Below are positions 52,651 through 60,229 of a DNA stretch of 64,000 nt, piece by piece. Within the stretch, counting starts at the first letter, position 1. The number at the start of each line of letters is the position of its first letter. The stretch lies in contig NZ_JAMBOY010000001.1 in the NCBI RefSeq assembly GCF_023715885.1, positions 186,001 to 250,000 of the forward strand, given 5' to 3'. A program made the position numbers and the translations under genes. The stretch comes from Microbacterium hydrocarbonoxydans. GTDB lineage: Bacteria > Actinomycetota > Actinomycetes > Actinomycetales > Microbacteriaceae. The notes under the pieces were generated by a model. It had not been told where the DNA came from, did not search any database, and saw only the letters and a program-made list of their open reading frames with translations.

Positions 52651-53541
52651 TCATCCTTTCACCGCGCCCGCCATGATGCCACTCACGAGCTGACGTCCGG
52701 CGACGACGAAGAGCGCGAGCAGCGGCAGCGTCGCGAGCACGGCGCCGGCGAGCACGATCGAGTAGTCGATGTAGTAACCCGACTGCAGCTGGCTGAGAGC
52801 CGTCTGCAGGGTCGGATTCTGCGGCGAGAGCACGATGAGCGGCCACAGGTAGTCGGTCCACGCGGTCATGAACGTGAAGAGCCCGAGGATGGCCATGGCC
52901 GGGCGCGCGGCGGGCACCCCCACGGTGAGGAAGGTACGGAACTGGTTCGCGCCGTCGACGCGGGCAGCCTCGATCAGCTCGTCGGGGATCACGTCGACGA
53001 GATACTGCCGCATGAAGAAGACGCCGAACGCGGTGACGAGGGTCGGCACGATCACGGCCCCGATCGACCCGGTCCATCCCAGCTCCCGCATGAGCATGAA
53101 CAGCGGGATGATGCCGAGCTGCGTGGGGATCGCCATGGTCGCGATCACGAACACGAGCAGGCCGTCGCGTCCGCGGAAGCGCAGCTTGGCGAAGGCGTAT
53201 CCGGAGAGCGTCGAGAACGTGACGACCGAGACCGTGATGATGGCCGAGATGAGGAACGAGTTGCCGAGCGCGAGCCAGAACGGAATGGCGTCGAGCACCT
53301 TCGCGGCGTTGGCGAAGAAGTTGCCGCCGGGGACGAGCGGAAGCGTCTCGCCGCGCGTCGCATTGGTGCCGCTGGCGACGACGATCGACCACCACAGCGG
53401 GTAGACGCTGCCGATGATGAACGCTGCGAGCAGCCCGTAGGTGAGGAATCCGGGGCGGCTGCCGATGCCGGCGGTCCCGCTGGACGCACCTCGGCGCCGA
53501 CGGATCCTCTCGGGGACGCTGAGTGCCATCGTGGCGGTCAT
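52651..53541 (-). CDS. cebG: Cellobiose ABC transporter permease CebG
   Basis: A 296-residue MalG-type permease with six helices. The EAA loop reads ELIEAARVDGANQFRTFLTVGVP (about residues 187-209), and the C-terminus GIMAGAVKG is typical of this subunit. The start overlaps the cebF stop by 4 nt. Identification as CebG rests on operon context: CebR boxes, beta-glucosidase and CebR-like regulator. Confidence 0.9.
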   Translation of the reverse strand: MTATMALSVPERIRRRRGASSGTAGIGSRPGFLTYGLLAAFIIGSVYPLWWSIVVASGTNATRGETLPLVPGGNFFANAAKVLDAIPFWLALGNSFLISAIITVSVVTFSTLSGYAFAKLRFRGRDGLLVFVIATMAIPTQLGIIPLFMLMRELGWTGSIGAVIVPTLVTAFGVFFMRQYLVDVIPDELIEAARVDGANQFRTFLTVGVPAARPAMAILGLFTFMTAWTDYLWPLIVLSPQNPTLQTALSQLQSGYYIDYSIVLAGAVLATLPLLALFVVAGRQLVSGIMAGAVKG

Positions 53542-54575
53542 CGCGCGCTCTCCTTGCTGGTGGTGCGGGTGCGGCGCCGGACGGAACGGCTGCGAGGGCC
53601 GTCTCCCGTCGAGATGCGTCGCGAGATGAGGAAGTTGATGACGCCGATGCCGACGATGAGCAGGAAGAGCAGGATCGCGACGGCCGACGCCTCGCCGAGG
53701 TCTCGACGGAAGAACGCCATCTCCCAGAGGAACAGCACCGTCGTCTGGAACTGCCGGTCACTGCCGCCGATACCGCCCGCTGTCGACACGTCGAAAAGCC
53801 GGGGCTCGGCGAAGATCTGCAGGCCGCCGATCGTGGCGGTGATGATCACGAAGATCAACGTCGGCCGGATCGTGGGGATCGTGATGGAGAAGAACCGCCG
53901 CGCCGCGCCCGCGCCGTCGAGCGCAGCCGACTCGTACAGGTCGCGCGGCACGGCCTGCATCGCCGCGAGCAGGATCAGCGCGTTGTAACCGGTCCAGCGG
54001 AAGTTCACCATCACCGCGATGGCGATGTGCGACAGGAACGTGTCGTGCTTCCACTGCTGGTCGGCGATGCCGATGAGGTTGAGGAGATTGTTGGCGAGGC
54101 CGTCGGCCTCGTTGAAGATGCTCGAGAAGATGATCGCCACCGCGACCGGCGTCACCACGAACGGGATGAGCACGCTCATACGCCAGAACGTCGGCGCCCG
54201 CAGGCCGCGATCGAGCAGATAGGCGATGAGGAGTGCGATCGCGAGCTGCGGGATCGCGGAGAGCACGAAGATGCTCAGGGTGTTGCCGATCGAGTTCCAG
54301 AACATCCCATCGGCGAGGATCTCGGCGAAGTTGCCCACGCCGACGAACTCGCCCTGGCCCTTCAGCAGGTCCCACTCATGCACCGCGACCCACACCGTGT
54401 ACAGCAGAGGGAAGAGCCCCACGAGCCCGAACAGCAGGAAGAAGGGCGAGATGTAGAAGTACGGCGAGGCGTTCTGGTCGAACCGCGAGAGACGGTGCCG
54501 CCAGGAACGCGGCGGCGTGGCATCCGTCTTCGACGCTGCGGATGCCGTCGCCGGACGCTCTTGGGTGAGAGTCAT
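53538..54575 (-). CDS. cebF: Cellobiose ABC transporter permease CebF
   Basis: A 345-residue MalF-type permease with six helices (FYISPFFLLFGLVGLFPLLYTVW begins helix 1). The EAA loop is DLYESAALDGAGAARRFFSITIP (about residues 213-235). The last 20 residues are Arg/Ser-rich. It is separated from cebE by 76 nt containing a hairpin. No ATPase gene is present, which is normal because the shared MsiK ATPase is encoded elsewhere. Confidence 0.9.
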   Translation of the reverse strand: MTLTQERPATASAASKTDATPPRSWRHRLSRFDQNASPYFYISPFFLLFGLVGLFPLLYTVWVAVHEWDLLKGQGEFVGVGNFAEILADGMFWNSIGNTLSIFVLSAIPQLAIALLIAYLLDRGLRAPTFWRMSVLIPFVVTPVAVAIIFSSIFNEADGLANNLLNLIGIADQQWKHDTFLSHIAIAVMVNFRWTGYNALILLAAMQAVPRDLYESAALDGAGAARRFFSITIPTIRPTLIFVIITATIGGLQIFAEPRLFDVSTAGGIGGSDRQFQTTVLFLWEMAFFRRDLGEASAVAILLFLLIVGIGVINFLISRRISTGDGPRSRSVRRRTRTTSKESAR

Positions 54576-54598
54576 GAGGATTCCTTGTCGAGGTGCTT

Positions 54599-54635
54599 CG
54601 ACAGGCTCAGGGCCGCTGTGGCCCTGAGCCCGTCG
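54599..54635 (-). terminator. Intra-operonic hairpin between cebE and cebF
   Basis: CGACAGGCTCAGGGCC (54599-54614) pairs with GGCCCTGAGCCCGTCG (54620-54635), 15 of 16 bp, with a 5-nt loop. It follows the cebE stop by 16 nt and can stabilise or terminate the cebE transcript, giving an excess of binding protein over permease. The CTTCGACAGGCTCAGGG sequence also looks like a dispersed repeat. Confidence 0.7.
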
Positions 54636-54651
54636 ACGGGCGGTCTCGCGG

Positions 54652-55959
54652 TCAGCCGACCAGCTCGTTCAGCAGGTCGATGGCCTGCTCCCACGCACCC
54701 TGGGTGTCGGTCTCGCCGCGGTCGAGCGCGCTGAGCGCCGGGCCGAAGACGTTCTCCTGGATGACGGAGTCGTCAGCGCCCTTGAACTGCGCCACCACGC
54801 CCTTGGCGCGCTCGGCGAGGATCGCCCCGGTCGGCGCGTCGTTGAAGAACGCGTTGGGCGTGGCATCCGCCGACAGCGTCTCCTGGGCCTTCACGGTCGA
54901 CGGGAAGTTGCCGGCAGCCGCCGACTGCTTGACCTGCTGCTCGGGCTGCGTCAGCCAGTCGGCGAGCTCGGCGGCCGCCTCCTTGTGCTGCGAGGTCTCG
55001 GGGATCGAGAGGAACGCGCCACCCCAGTTGGCCGCGCCGCCGGGGAAGACGTCGGCGAAGTCCCAGCCGGTCGTGGCGTCGCCGCCGCCGGCCTCGACCT
55101 GACCCTGCACGACGCCCAGCATCCAGCCGGGGCAGACGAACGTGGCGAAAGTTCCGTCGACGAACGACTTTCCGCCGTTCCAGTCCCACGCGGTCTGTGC
55201 CGCGGACTGGCCTCCCTCGGTCGCCGCGCCCAGCAGCTCGAAGCGCTCCTTGAGCTCGGCATTGTCCTCGACGTTCAGCTTGCCGTCGGCGGTGTAGTAC
55301 CCCTCCTCGAGTTGATTGACCATGGCGTTCCAGACGAAGCCGGAGTGGTCGTACCAGGCCTTGCCGGTCTTGGCGGTGTAATCGGCGCCGACCTGGAAGT
55401 AGTTCTCCCAGTCGCCGTCGAGCAGCTGGGCGACGGACTCGCGATCGCTCGGCAGCCCGGCTGCCTCGAACGCGGCGCCGTTGTAGCAGATACCGCTCGG
55501 ACCGATGTCGGTGCCGTAGCCGATCACGCGGCCCTCGGCATCCGTCGCCTGTCCGTACTTCCAGTCGACCCAGTCGCCCTTGCGGTCCTCGATGCCGTAG
55601 TCGCGGAGGTCGACGAAGGTGTCGGAGACGTCCATGACGGCGCCGAGCCAGCCTTCCTCGATCGCGACGATGTCACTGAGCCCGGAGCCCGCGGCGATCT
55701 TCGTGAAGGCGTCGGTGCGGGCGTTCCCGCCGGTATCGATGTTGGTCGCCTCGATCGTGATGTTCGGGTGCGCCTTCTCGTACTCGTCGTAGAGGTCGTC
55801 GTAGCCGAAGGTGCCGAACGTGGTGACGGTGAGCGTGATGTCGCCGTCGCCTCCTTCGGCGTCACCGGAGCCGGTCGCTGCGCAGCCGGCGAGGGCGAGA
55901 GCGGAAACGGATGCCGCGGCTGTCGCCGTCAGGATCCGGGTGCGGGCACGTGTGTTCAC
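54652..55959 (-). CDS. cebE: Cellobiose/cello-oligosaccharide-binding lipoprotein CebE
   Basis: A 435-residue lipoprotein with lipobox L-A-G-C (Cys26). The mature protein begins ITLTVTTFGTFGYDDLYDEYEKAHPNITI and contains GYGTDIGPSGICYNGAAFEAAGL, a pattern shared by CebE-type receptors. GTG start with AGGAG. It heads the operon and follows two CebR boxes, which is the main reason for the cellobiose assignment. Confidence 0.9.
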   Translation of the reverse strand: MNTRARTRILTATAAASVSALALAGCAATGSGDAEGGDGDITLTVTTFGTFGYDDLYDEYEKAHPNITIEATNIDTGGNARTDAFTKIAAGSGLSDIVAIEEGWLGAVMDVSDTFVDLRDYGIEDRKGDWVDWKYGQATDAEGRVIGYGTDIGPSGICYNGAAFEAAGLPSDRESVAQLLDGDWENYFQVGADYTAKTGKAWYDHSGFVWNAMVNQLEEGYYTADGKLNVEDNAELKERFELLGAATEGGQSAAQTAWDWNGGKSFVDGTFATFVCPGWMLGVVQGQVEAGGGDATTGWDFADVFPGGAANWGGAFLSIPETSQHKEAAAELADWLTQPEQQVKQSAAAGNFPSTVKAQETLSADATPNAFFNDAPTGAILAERAKGVVAQFKGADDSVIQENVFGPALSALDRGETDTQGAWEQAIDLLNELVG

Positions 55960-56010
55960 AGGTCACTCCTTTGTGGTGGGTCGTGCGGTGGTAGTGCAAG
56001 GTCGGGATCT

Positions 56011-56059
56011 CGTGGGAGCGCTCCCACGACGTTGGAGCGACTCTATGGGAGCGCTCCCA
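56011..56059. promoter_or_regulatory. Two CebR boxes upstream of cebE
   Basis: CGTGGGAGCGCTCCCACG (56011-56028) is an 18-bp perfect palindrome and TGGGAGCGCTCCCA (56046-56059) a 14-bp one. Both contain exactly the CebR/CelR operator known from Streptomyces and Thermobifida. Centres are 33 bp apart, about three helical turns, allowing cooperative binding. The remaining 130 bp up to apt hold no gene. Confidence 0.9.
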
Positions 56060-56182
56060 CGGATGTCAAGCGCCGCGATCTGGTGAACCTCTGCGGCCTC
56101 CGGCAACTTCTGCGGCCATGATCCGCGTATGAGGCCGCAGAAGCGGCATTCGCCCGAAATTCTTGACCGGGAGCAGACGGCG

Positions 56183-56188
56183 TACCCT
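56183..56188 (+). promoter_or_regulatory. -10 element TACCCT, leaderless apt promoter
   Basis: TACCCT followed by 6 nt and the GTG of apt. A -35-like TTCTTG (56160-56165) lies 17 bp upstream. Confidence 0.5.
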
Positions 56189-56194
56189 TGTCCG

Positions 56195-56728
56195 GTGCCC
56201 GACACCGAACTCTCCCCCGCCCTCGTCCGCGCCGCCTCGCTGATCCGCAGCATCCCGGACTACCCGGAACCGGGCATCGTCTTCCGCGACATCACGCCGC
56301 TGCTGGCGGATGCCGAGGCGCTGCGCGTCACGACCGAGGCCATCATCGAGCCGTTCGCCGGGCAGTTAGACGTGGTCGCCGGCATCGAGGCGCGCGGGTT
56401 CATCCTCGCCGGCGCCGCGGCGATCGCGGCGGGTGTCGGTCTCATCCCGATCCGCAAGGCCGGCAAGCTGCCCCGCCCCGCAGCATCCGTGGACTACGCC
56501 CTCGAATACGGCACGGCGACGATCGAGATGCACGACGACCTCCCCGCAGGGTCCCGCGTGCTGCTGATCGACGACGTGCTCGCGACCGGGGGAACCCTCG
56601 CCGCCGGACGCCAGCTCGTCGAGCGCCTCGGCAGCCACGTCGCCGGGATCTCGGTGCTGTTCGAGATCGACGGCCTCGGCGGACGCGAGGCCATCGGCGA
56701 CCTGCACACGGTCTTCCACTCCGCCTGA
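56195..56728 (+). CDS. apt: Adenine phosphoribosyltransferase
   Basis: It salvages adenine to AMP using PRPP. The 177-residue protein shows IRSIPDYPEPGIVFRDITPLL (residues about 14-34), the Apt signature, then IEARGFILAGA and the PRPP loop LLIDDVLATGGTLAAG (about 122-137). The GTG at 56195 is favoured because it fits the usual length and has a leaderless-type -10. Convergent with the MerR gene. Confidence 0.96.
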   Translation: MPDTELSPALVRAASLIRSIPDYPEPGIVFRDITPLLADAEALRVTTEAIIEPFAGQLDVVAGIEARGFILAGAAAIAAGVGLIPIRKAGKLPRPAASVDYALEYGTATIEMHDDLPAGSRVLLIDDVLATGGTLAAGRQLVERLGSHVAGISVLFEIDGLGGREAIGDLHTVFHSA

Positions 56729-56746
56729 CGCACAGGCCGAGCGCCG

Positions 56747-57364
56747 TCAGCCCAAGGCCGTCCGCACCGCGGCGGCCGTATGCGCCAGTTGGTTCATCGC
56801 GACCAGCACACGATGCTGGGCGGCCGCCGCGACGAGCAGGTTCCGCGCGACCGTATCGAGCGTGCCCTCGGGATGGATCGAGTCGAGGTCGGCCACGGCG
56901 ATCGGCTCGAGTGCCTGCGCATAGTGCACGAGATCCCCGAGGTCGTACGCGTACCCCACGCGCGCCGACTGGGCGAGCGCCCGCACCAGCGCCGAGCCGG
57001 CGACGCTCCCGAACGGCACCCAGCCCATCTTCGCGTGCAGCTGCGCCAGCAGCGCCTCCTGCTCGGGGTCGGACTCCTCCGTGGTGCTCATGCCTGTGGC
57101 GAGGACCTGGCACGCCTGCATCACGTCGAGCGGCGCAGCATCCGGCCGATCGATCAGATCGGTCAGATCGCGGATCTGCCGGATGGAGACGTCGAATTCA
57201 GTGCGGAGCGTCTGAATGAGGGCCACGCGCTCGCAGTGCCTCTCACCGTAGACCGCCGTGGTCTGATTGCGCAGCTCGCCGGGCGGCAGGATGCCCTCAC
57301 GCATCCAGAATTTGAGCGAAGCGCTGCTCGCGCCCGTGCGCTCAGCCAGCTGCGCGAGCTTCAT
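56747..57364 (-). CDS. MerR-family transcriptional regulator
   Basis: A 205-residue MerR protein. Winged helix at residues 1-70 (MKLAQLAERTGASSASLKFWMREGILPPGE, then YGERHCERVALIQTLRTEF), with Trp20 replacing the usual Tyr after the recognition helix. The C-terminal 130 residues are helical and lack Cys ligands, so a metal sensor is unlikely. AGGAC precedes the ATG. It is divergent from a DUF2306 membrane protein gene, and CTATCC half-sites lie between them, so that gene is the likely target. Confidence 0.87.
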   Translation of the reverse strand: MKLAQLAERTGASSASLKFWMREGILPPGELRNQTTAVYGERHCERVALIQTLRTEFDVSIRQIRDLTDLIDRPDAAPLDVMQACQVLATGMSTTEESDPEQEALLAQLHAKMGWVPFGSVAGSALVRALAQSARVGYAYDLGDLVHYAQALEPIAVADLDSIHPEGTLDTVARNLLVAAAAQHRVLVAMNQLAHTAAAVRTALG

Positions 57365-57386
57365 CGGATCGTCCTCCGTGATCGTG

Positions 57387-57424
57387 CTATCCAGGATGCG
57401 GCCATCGGATAGCGACCCTATCCT
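57387..57424. promoter_or_regulatory. Three-half-site MerR operator and divergent promoter
   Basis: CTATCC (57387-57392), GGATAG (57407-57412) and CTATCC (57418-57423) form two overlapping inverted repeats: CTATCC-N14-GGATAG and GGATAG-N5-CTATCC. The last includes the -10 TATCCT (57419-57424), 6 nt before the ATG of the DUF2306 gene. Confidence 0.65.
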
Positions 57425-57430
57425 GCCAGC

Positions 57431-57994
57431 ATGGACCTCCTCCACATCCTCATCCCGATCCACGCGGTGGCGGCCTCGTTCGTCATCCTGCTCGGTCCGG
57501 TCAACTTCTTGCGTCGACGGAAGGATGCCGCCCACCGGTTCCTCGGCCGCACCTTCGCGGTGATGATGTACTTCGTCTGCGTCTCGGGGCTCTTCATCTA
57601 CGAAGGTGGTGGATTCACGATCTTCCATGGCCTCGCCGTCTTCACGCTGATCACGACGACCCTCGGCATCCGGGCGATCATGCGCGGCGACGTGAAGGCG
57701 CACCGCGGCAACATGATCGGCTCCTGGGCGGGGACCGTCGCCGCAGGCGCCTTTGCCGCACTGGTACCGGGTCGCGCCATTCCGACCCTGGCCGTCGGCG
57801 ACCCCGCCCTGTTCTGGGCGATCGTGGCGGCGATCGTCATCGCCGCGACGCTCTGGGTGCTCGCCGTGCTCTCTCCGCAGGGACGCCGGTTCCTCGACGG
57901 CCGCGCCCGCGCTCGCGCCGCGCGGAAGCGCTCGGCATCCGCCTCCTCCTCCGCATCCGAGACGCCGGAGGTGGCCGCAGCCCCGGGACAGTAG
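57431..57994 (+). CDS. DUF2306 membrane protein
   Basis: A 187-residue integral membrane protein with four to five helices (about 8-26, 43-60, 64-82, 94-112, 124-144) and an Arg/Ala/Ser-rich tail. The spaced [21 protein letters not shown] and [11 protein letters not shown], with conserved His residues, match DUF2306 (cytochrome-b561-like putative membrane proteins). Function is unknown. Leaderless-type start. Probably controlled by the divergent MerR protein. Confidence 0.83.
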   Translation: MDLLHILIPIHAVAASFVILLGPVNFLRRRKDAAHRFLGRTFAVMMYFVCVSGLFIYEGGGFTIFHGLAVFTLITTTLGIRAIMRGDVKAHRGNMIGSWAGTVAAGAFAALVPGRAIPTLAVGDPALFWAIVAAIVIAATLWVLAVLSPQGRRFLDGRARARAARKRSASASSSASETPEVAAAPGQ

Positions 57995-58033
57995 ACTGGA
58001 GTGGCCCGTCCGCCCGCGACTCCTGGAGCCGTC

Positions 58034-58282
58034 ATGCCCACCATCGTCGTCGACGTCATGCCCAAGCCCGAACTGCTCGACCCGCAGGGGAAGGCCGTCT
58101 CCGGAGCGTTCGCGCGCCTCGGCGTCGAGGGCTTCACCGACGTCCGCATCGGCAAGCGCTTCGAGCTCACGGTCGAGGGCGAGGTCACCGAAGAGGTGCT
58201 CGCCGAGGCCCGCCGCATCGCCGACGAGGTGCTGTCGAACTCCGTGATCGAGGACGTCGTGGGCGTCGAGGTGGCGGAGTGA
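58034..58282 (+). CDS. purS: Phosphoribosylformylglycinamidine synthase subunit PurS
   Basis: An 82-residue small subunit of the three-part FGAM synthase, needed to join glutaminase PurQ with PurL. The sequence [18 protein letters not shown] and [12 protein letters not shown] is diagnostic. GGAG lies 8 nt before the ATG. The stop overlaps purQ by GTGA. Confidence 0.96.
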   Translation: MPTIVVDVMPKPELLDPQGKAVSGAFARLGVEGFTDVRIGKRFELTVEGEVTEEVLAEARRIADEVLSNSVIEDVVGVEVAE

Positions 58283-58986
58283 CCACGCGCATCGGGGTCA
58301 TCACGTTCCCGGGTTCGCTCGACGACCGCGACGCGCAGCGCGCCGTGCGCATCGCCGGAGCCGAGCCCGTCGCACTGTGGCACGGATCGCACGACCTCGA
58401 GGGCGTCGACGCCCTCGTACTGCCGGGCGGATTCAGCTACGGCGACTACCTGCGCGCGGGCGCGATCGCCGCTCTGTCGCCGATCATGGCCGAGGTGAAG
58501 GATGCCGCGGCGAAGGGGATGCCCGTGCTCGGCATCTGCAACGGCTTTCAGATGCTCGTCGAGGCGCACCTGCTGCCCGGCGGCCTGATCCGCAACGACC
58601 ACCAGCACTTCGTGCGGCGCGACCAGAAGCTCGTCGTCGAGAACTCCGACACCGCATGGACCAACCGGTTCCGCACCGGCCAGGAGATCGTCATCCCGCT
58701 GAAGAACGCCGACGGCGGCTACATCGCCGACGACGAGACGCTCGACCGCATCGAGGGCGAGGGCCTCGTGGCGTTCCGCTACGCGGGCGTCAACCCCAAC
58801 GGGTCGCTGCGCGACATCGCGGGTCTGACGAACGAGGCGGGCAACGTCGTGGGTCTGATGCCCCACCCCGAGCACGCTACCGAGCCGGGCTTCGGCCCCG
58901 ACACGACCGCCGCGATGCGCAGCGGTGTCGACGGCCTCGACTTCTTCACGAGCGCGGTGGCCGCGGTCGCCCGCGTCGCCGCCTGA
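58279..58986 (+). CDS. purQ: Phosphoribosylformylglycinamidine synthase glutaminase PurQ
   Basis: A 235-residue class I glutamine amidotransferase supplying ammonia for FGAM synthesis. Motifs: [16 protein letters not shown] (about residues 7-22), the nucleophile Cys87 in [10 protein letters not shown], and the catalytic His/Glu in MPHPEHAT near the C-terminus. GTG start inside the purS stop. purL does not follow; a dispersed palindromic element and a convergent ROK gene do. Confidence 0.97.
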   Translation: MTTRIGVITFPGSLDDRDAQRAVRIAGAEPVALWHGSHDLEGVDALVLPGGFSYGDYLRAGAIAALSPIMAEVKDAAAKGMPVLGICNGFQMLVEAHLLPGGLIRNDHQHFVRRDQKLVVENSDTAWTNRFRTGQEIVIPLKNADGGYIADDETLDRIEGEGLVAFRYAGVNPNGSLRDIAGLTNEAGNVVGLMPHPEHATEPGFGPDTTAAMRSGVDGLDFFTSAVAAVARVAA

Positions 58987-59008
58987 CGCGCTCCACCCTT
59001 CCCCTGCC

Positions 59009-59090
59009 CGAGCCACCCCTTTTCACGCGAGCCTCCCCTGTGCGTACGGCACGCGCGGGGGTGGCTCGGCGCAAGAGGGGTGGCTCGGCG
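59009..59090. repeat. Dispersed doubly palindromic intergenic element, copy 4
   Basis: CGAGCCACCCCTTTT (59009-59023) with AGAGGGGTGGCTCG (59075-59088) forms the outer stem, and GCGAGCCTCCCC (59027-59038) with GGGGGTGGCTCG (59057-59068) the inner, with one C:T change. It lies between the 3' ends of purQ and a ROK gene. Confidence 0.82.
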
Positions 59091-59122
59091 CGCGAGTGGG
59101 GGCGCGGGGCGAACCTGACACC

Positions 59123-60229
59123 TCAGCGGATGCCGAGCTCCTCGGCGACCACGAGGGCGGTGCCGCCGAGCAGCACGATGTCGTCGCCGCGCACGGCCAC
59201 GCGGATCTCGAAGTCGTCGGTGACGATCGCCAGCGCCTCGTGCTCGATCGCCGCCTTCGCCGCCTGGAGGAAGACGTCGCCGACCACGTCCGGCGGCCCC
59301 GACAGCACGACCTGCTCCAATCCGAGGGCGGCGACGACCGGCGTGAGCACCCGTCCGAGCGCCTGACCGGCTGCGGCGAGCACGGCGTCGGTGTCGCCTT
59401 CGGCATCCGCCAGTCGGCGGCGCAGGAACGGGGTCGCGGCGACGACCTCTAGGCATCCGCGCCGACCGCAGCGGCACACCTCGCCGCCCTCGTCGACGAG
59501 CACGTGCCCGATCTCTCCCGCGGTGAAGCGCTCGCCGGTCACGAGCGCCCCGGCGACGATCACGCCGCTTCCGATGCCCTGGCCGATGCGCACGAGGGCG
59601 AGGTTGTCGACGACCGGCTGCCCGTAGGTGCGGGCGGCGAGCGCGGCGGCGTTCGCATCGTTCGCCACGTGCACCGGCACGGGCACGACGGCCGACACGG
59701 CCGCGCCGACGTCGAGGTCGCGCCAGCCGAAGGCGACGGCTTCTCGCACGACGCCGTCGGCGTTCACGACGCCGGGTGACCCGATGCCGACGCCCAGCAC
59801 GCGCACGGTCGACCGCTTCACGAGGGCGGATGCCAGCGCGCACACCTTCGCGAGCAATTCCTCGCCGCGTGCACCGTCGGTCGGCACGCTCATGGTGTGC
59901 ACGACGTCGCCGACGAGGTTCATGATCGCGCCCGTCAGCTCGGCGTAGGCGGAAAGGTCGAGGGTGACGACGTGGTACGCGTCGGGGTTCAGCGCGATGA
60001 GGGTGCTCGGCTTGCCGACGCGGCCCTCGGGACTCGGGCCGCTCTCGCGCACGATGCCCTCCGCGGCGAGATCGTCGACGATGCGCGACACGCTCACCCT
60101 GGTGAGGTCGGTCGCCCGCGCGAGGTCGGCGCGACTCATCGGGTCGCTGCGGAACAGTGTGCGCAGGATGAGGGAGCGGTTGGCCCGCCGGGTGTGCTCC
60201 GGCAGGGCTTTCTCCCCTCCGGCCCTCAC
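59123..60229 (-). CDS. ROK-family transcriptional regulator, second of a tandem pair
   Basis: A 368-residue NagC/XylR-type protein. N-terminal winged helix (NRSLILRTLFRSDPMSRADLARATDLTRVSVSRIVDDL, about residues 16-53), then the ROK kinase-like fold with VGIGSPGVV, HVANDANAAAL and the zinc site Cys252-x-Cys254...Cys259 in CRCGRRGCLE. GTG start overlaps the upstream ROK stop by 4 nt, so the two are co-translated. It probably regulates the neighbouring sugar transporter; the sugar is unknown. Confidence 0.9.
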   Translation of the reverse strand: MRAGGEKALPEHTRRANRSLILRTLFRSDPMSRADLARATDLTRVSVSRIVDDLAAEGIVRESGPSPEGRVGKPSTLIALNPDAYHVVTLDLSAYAELTGAIMNLVGDVVHTMSVPTDGARGEELLAKVCALASALVKRSTVRVLGVGIGSPGVVNADGVVREAVAFGWRDLDVGAAVSAVVPVPVHVANDANAAALAARTYGQPVVDNLALVRIGQGIGSGVIVAGALVTGERFTAGEIGHVLVDEGGEVCRCGRRGCLEVVAATPFLRRRLADAEGDTDAVLAAAGQALGRVLTPVVAALGLEQVVLSGPPDVVGDVFLQAAKAAIEHEALAIVTDDFEIRVAVRGDDIVLLGGTALVVAEELGIR

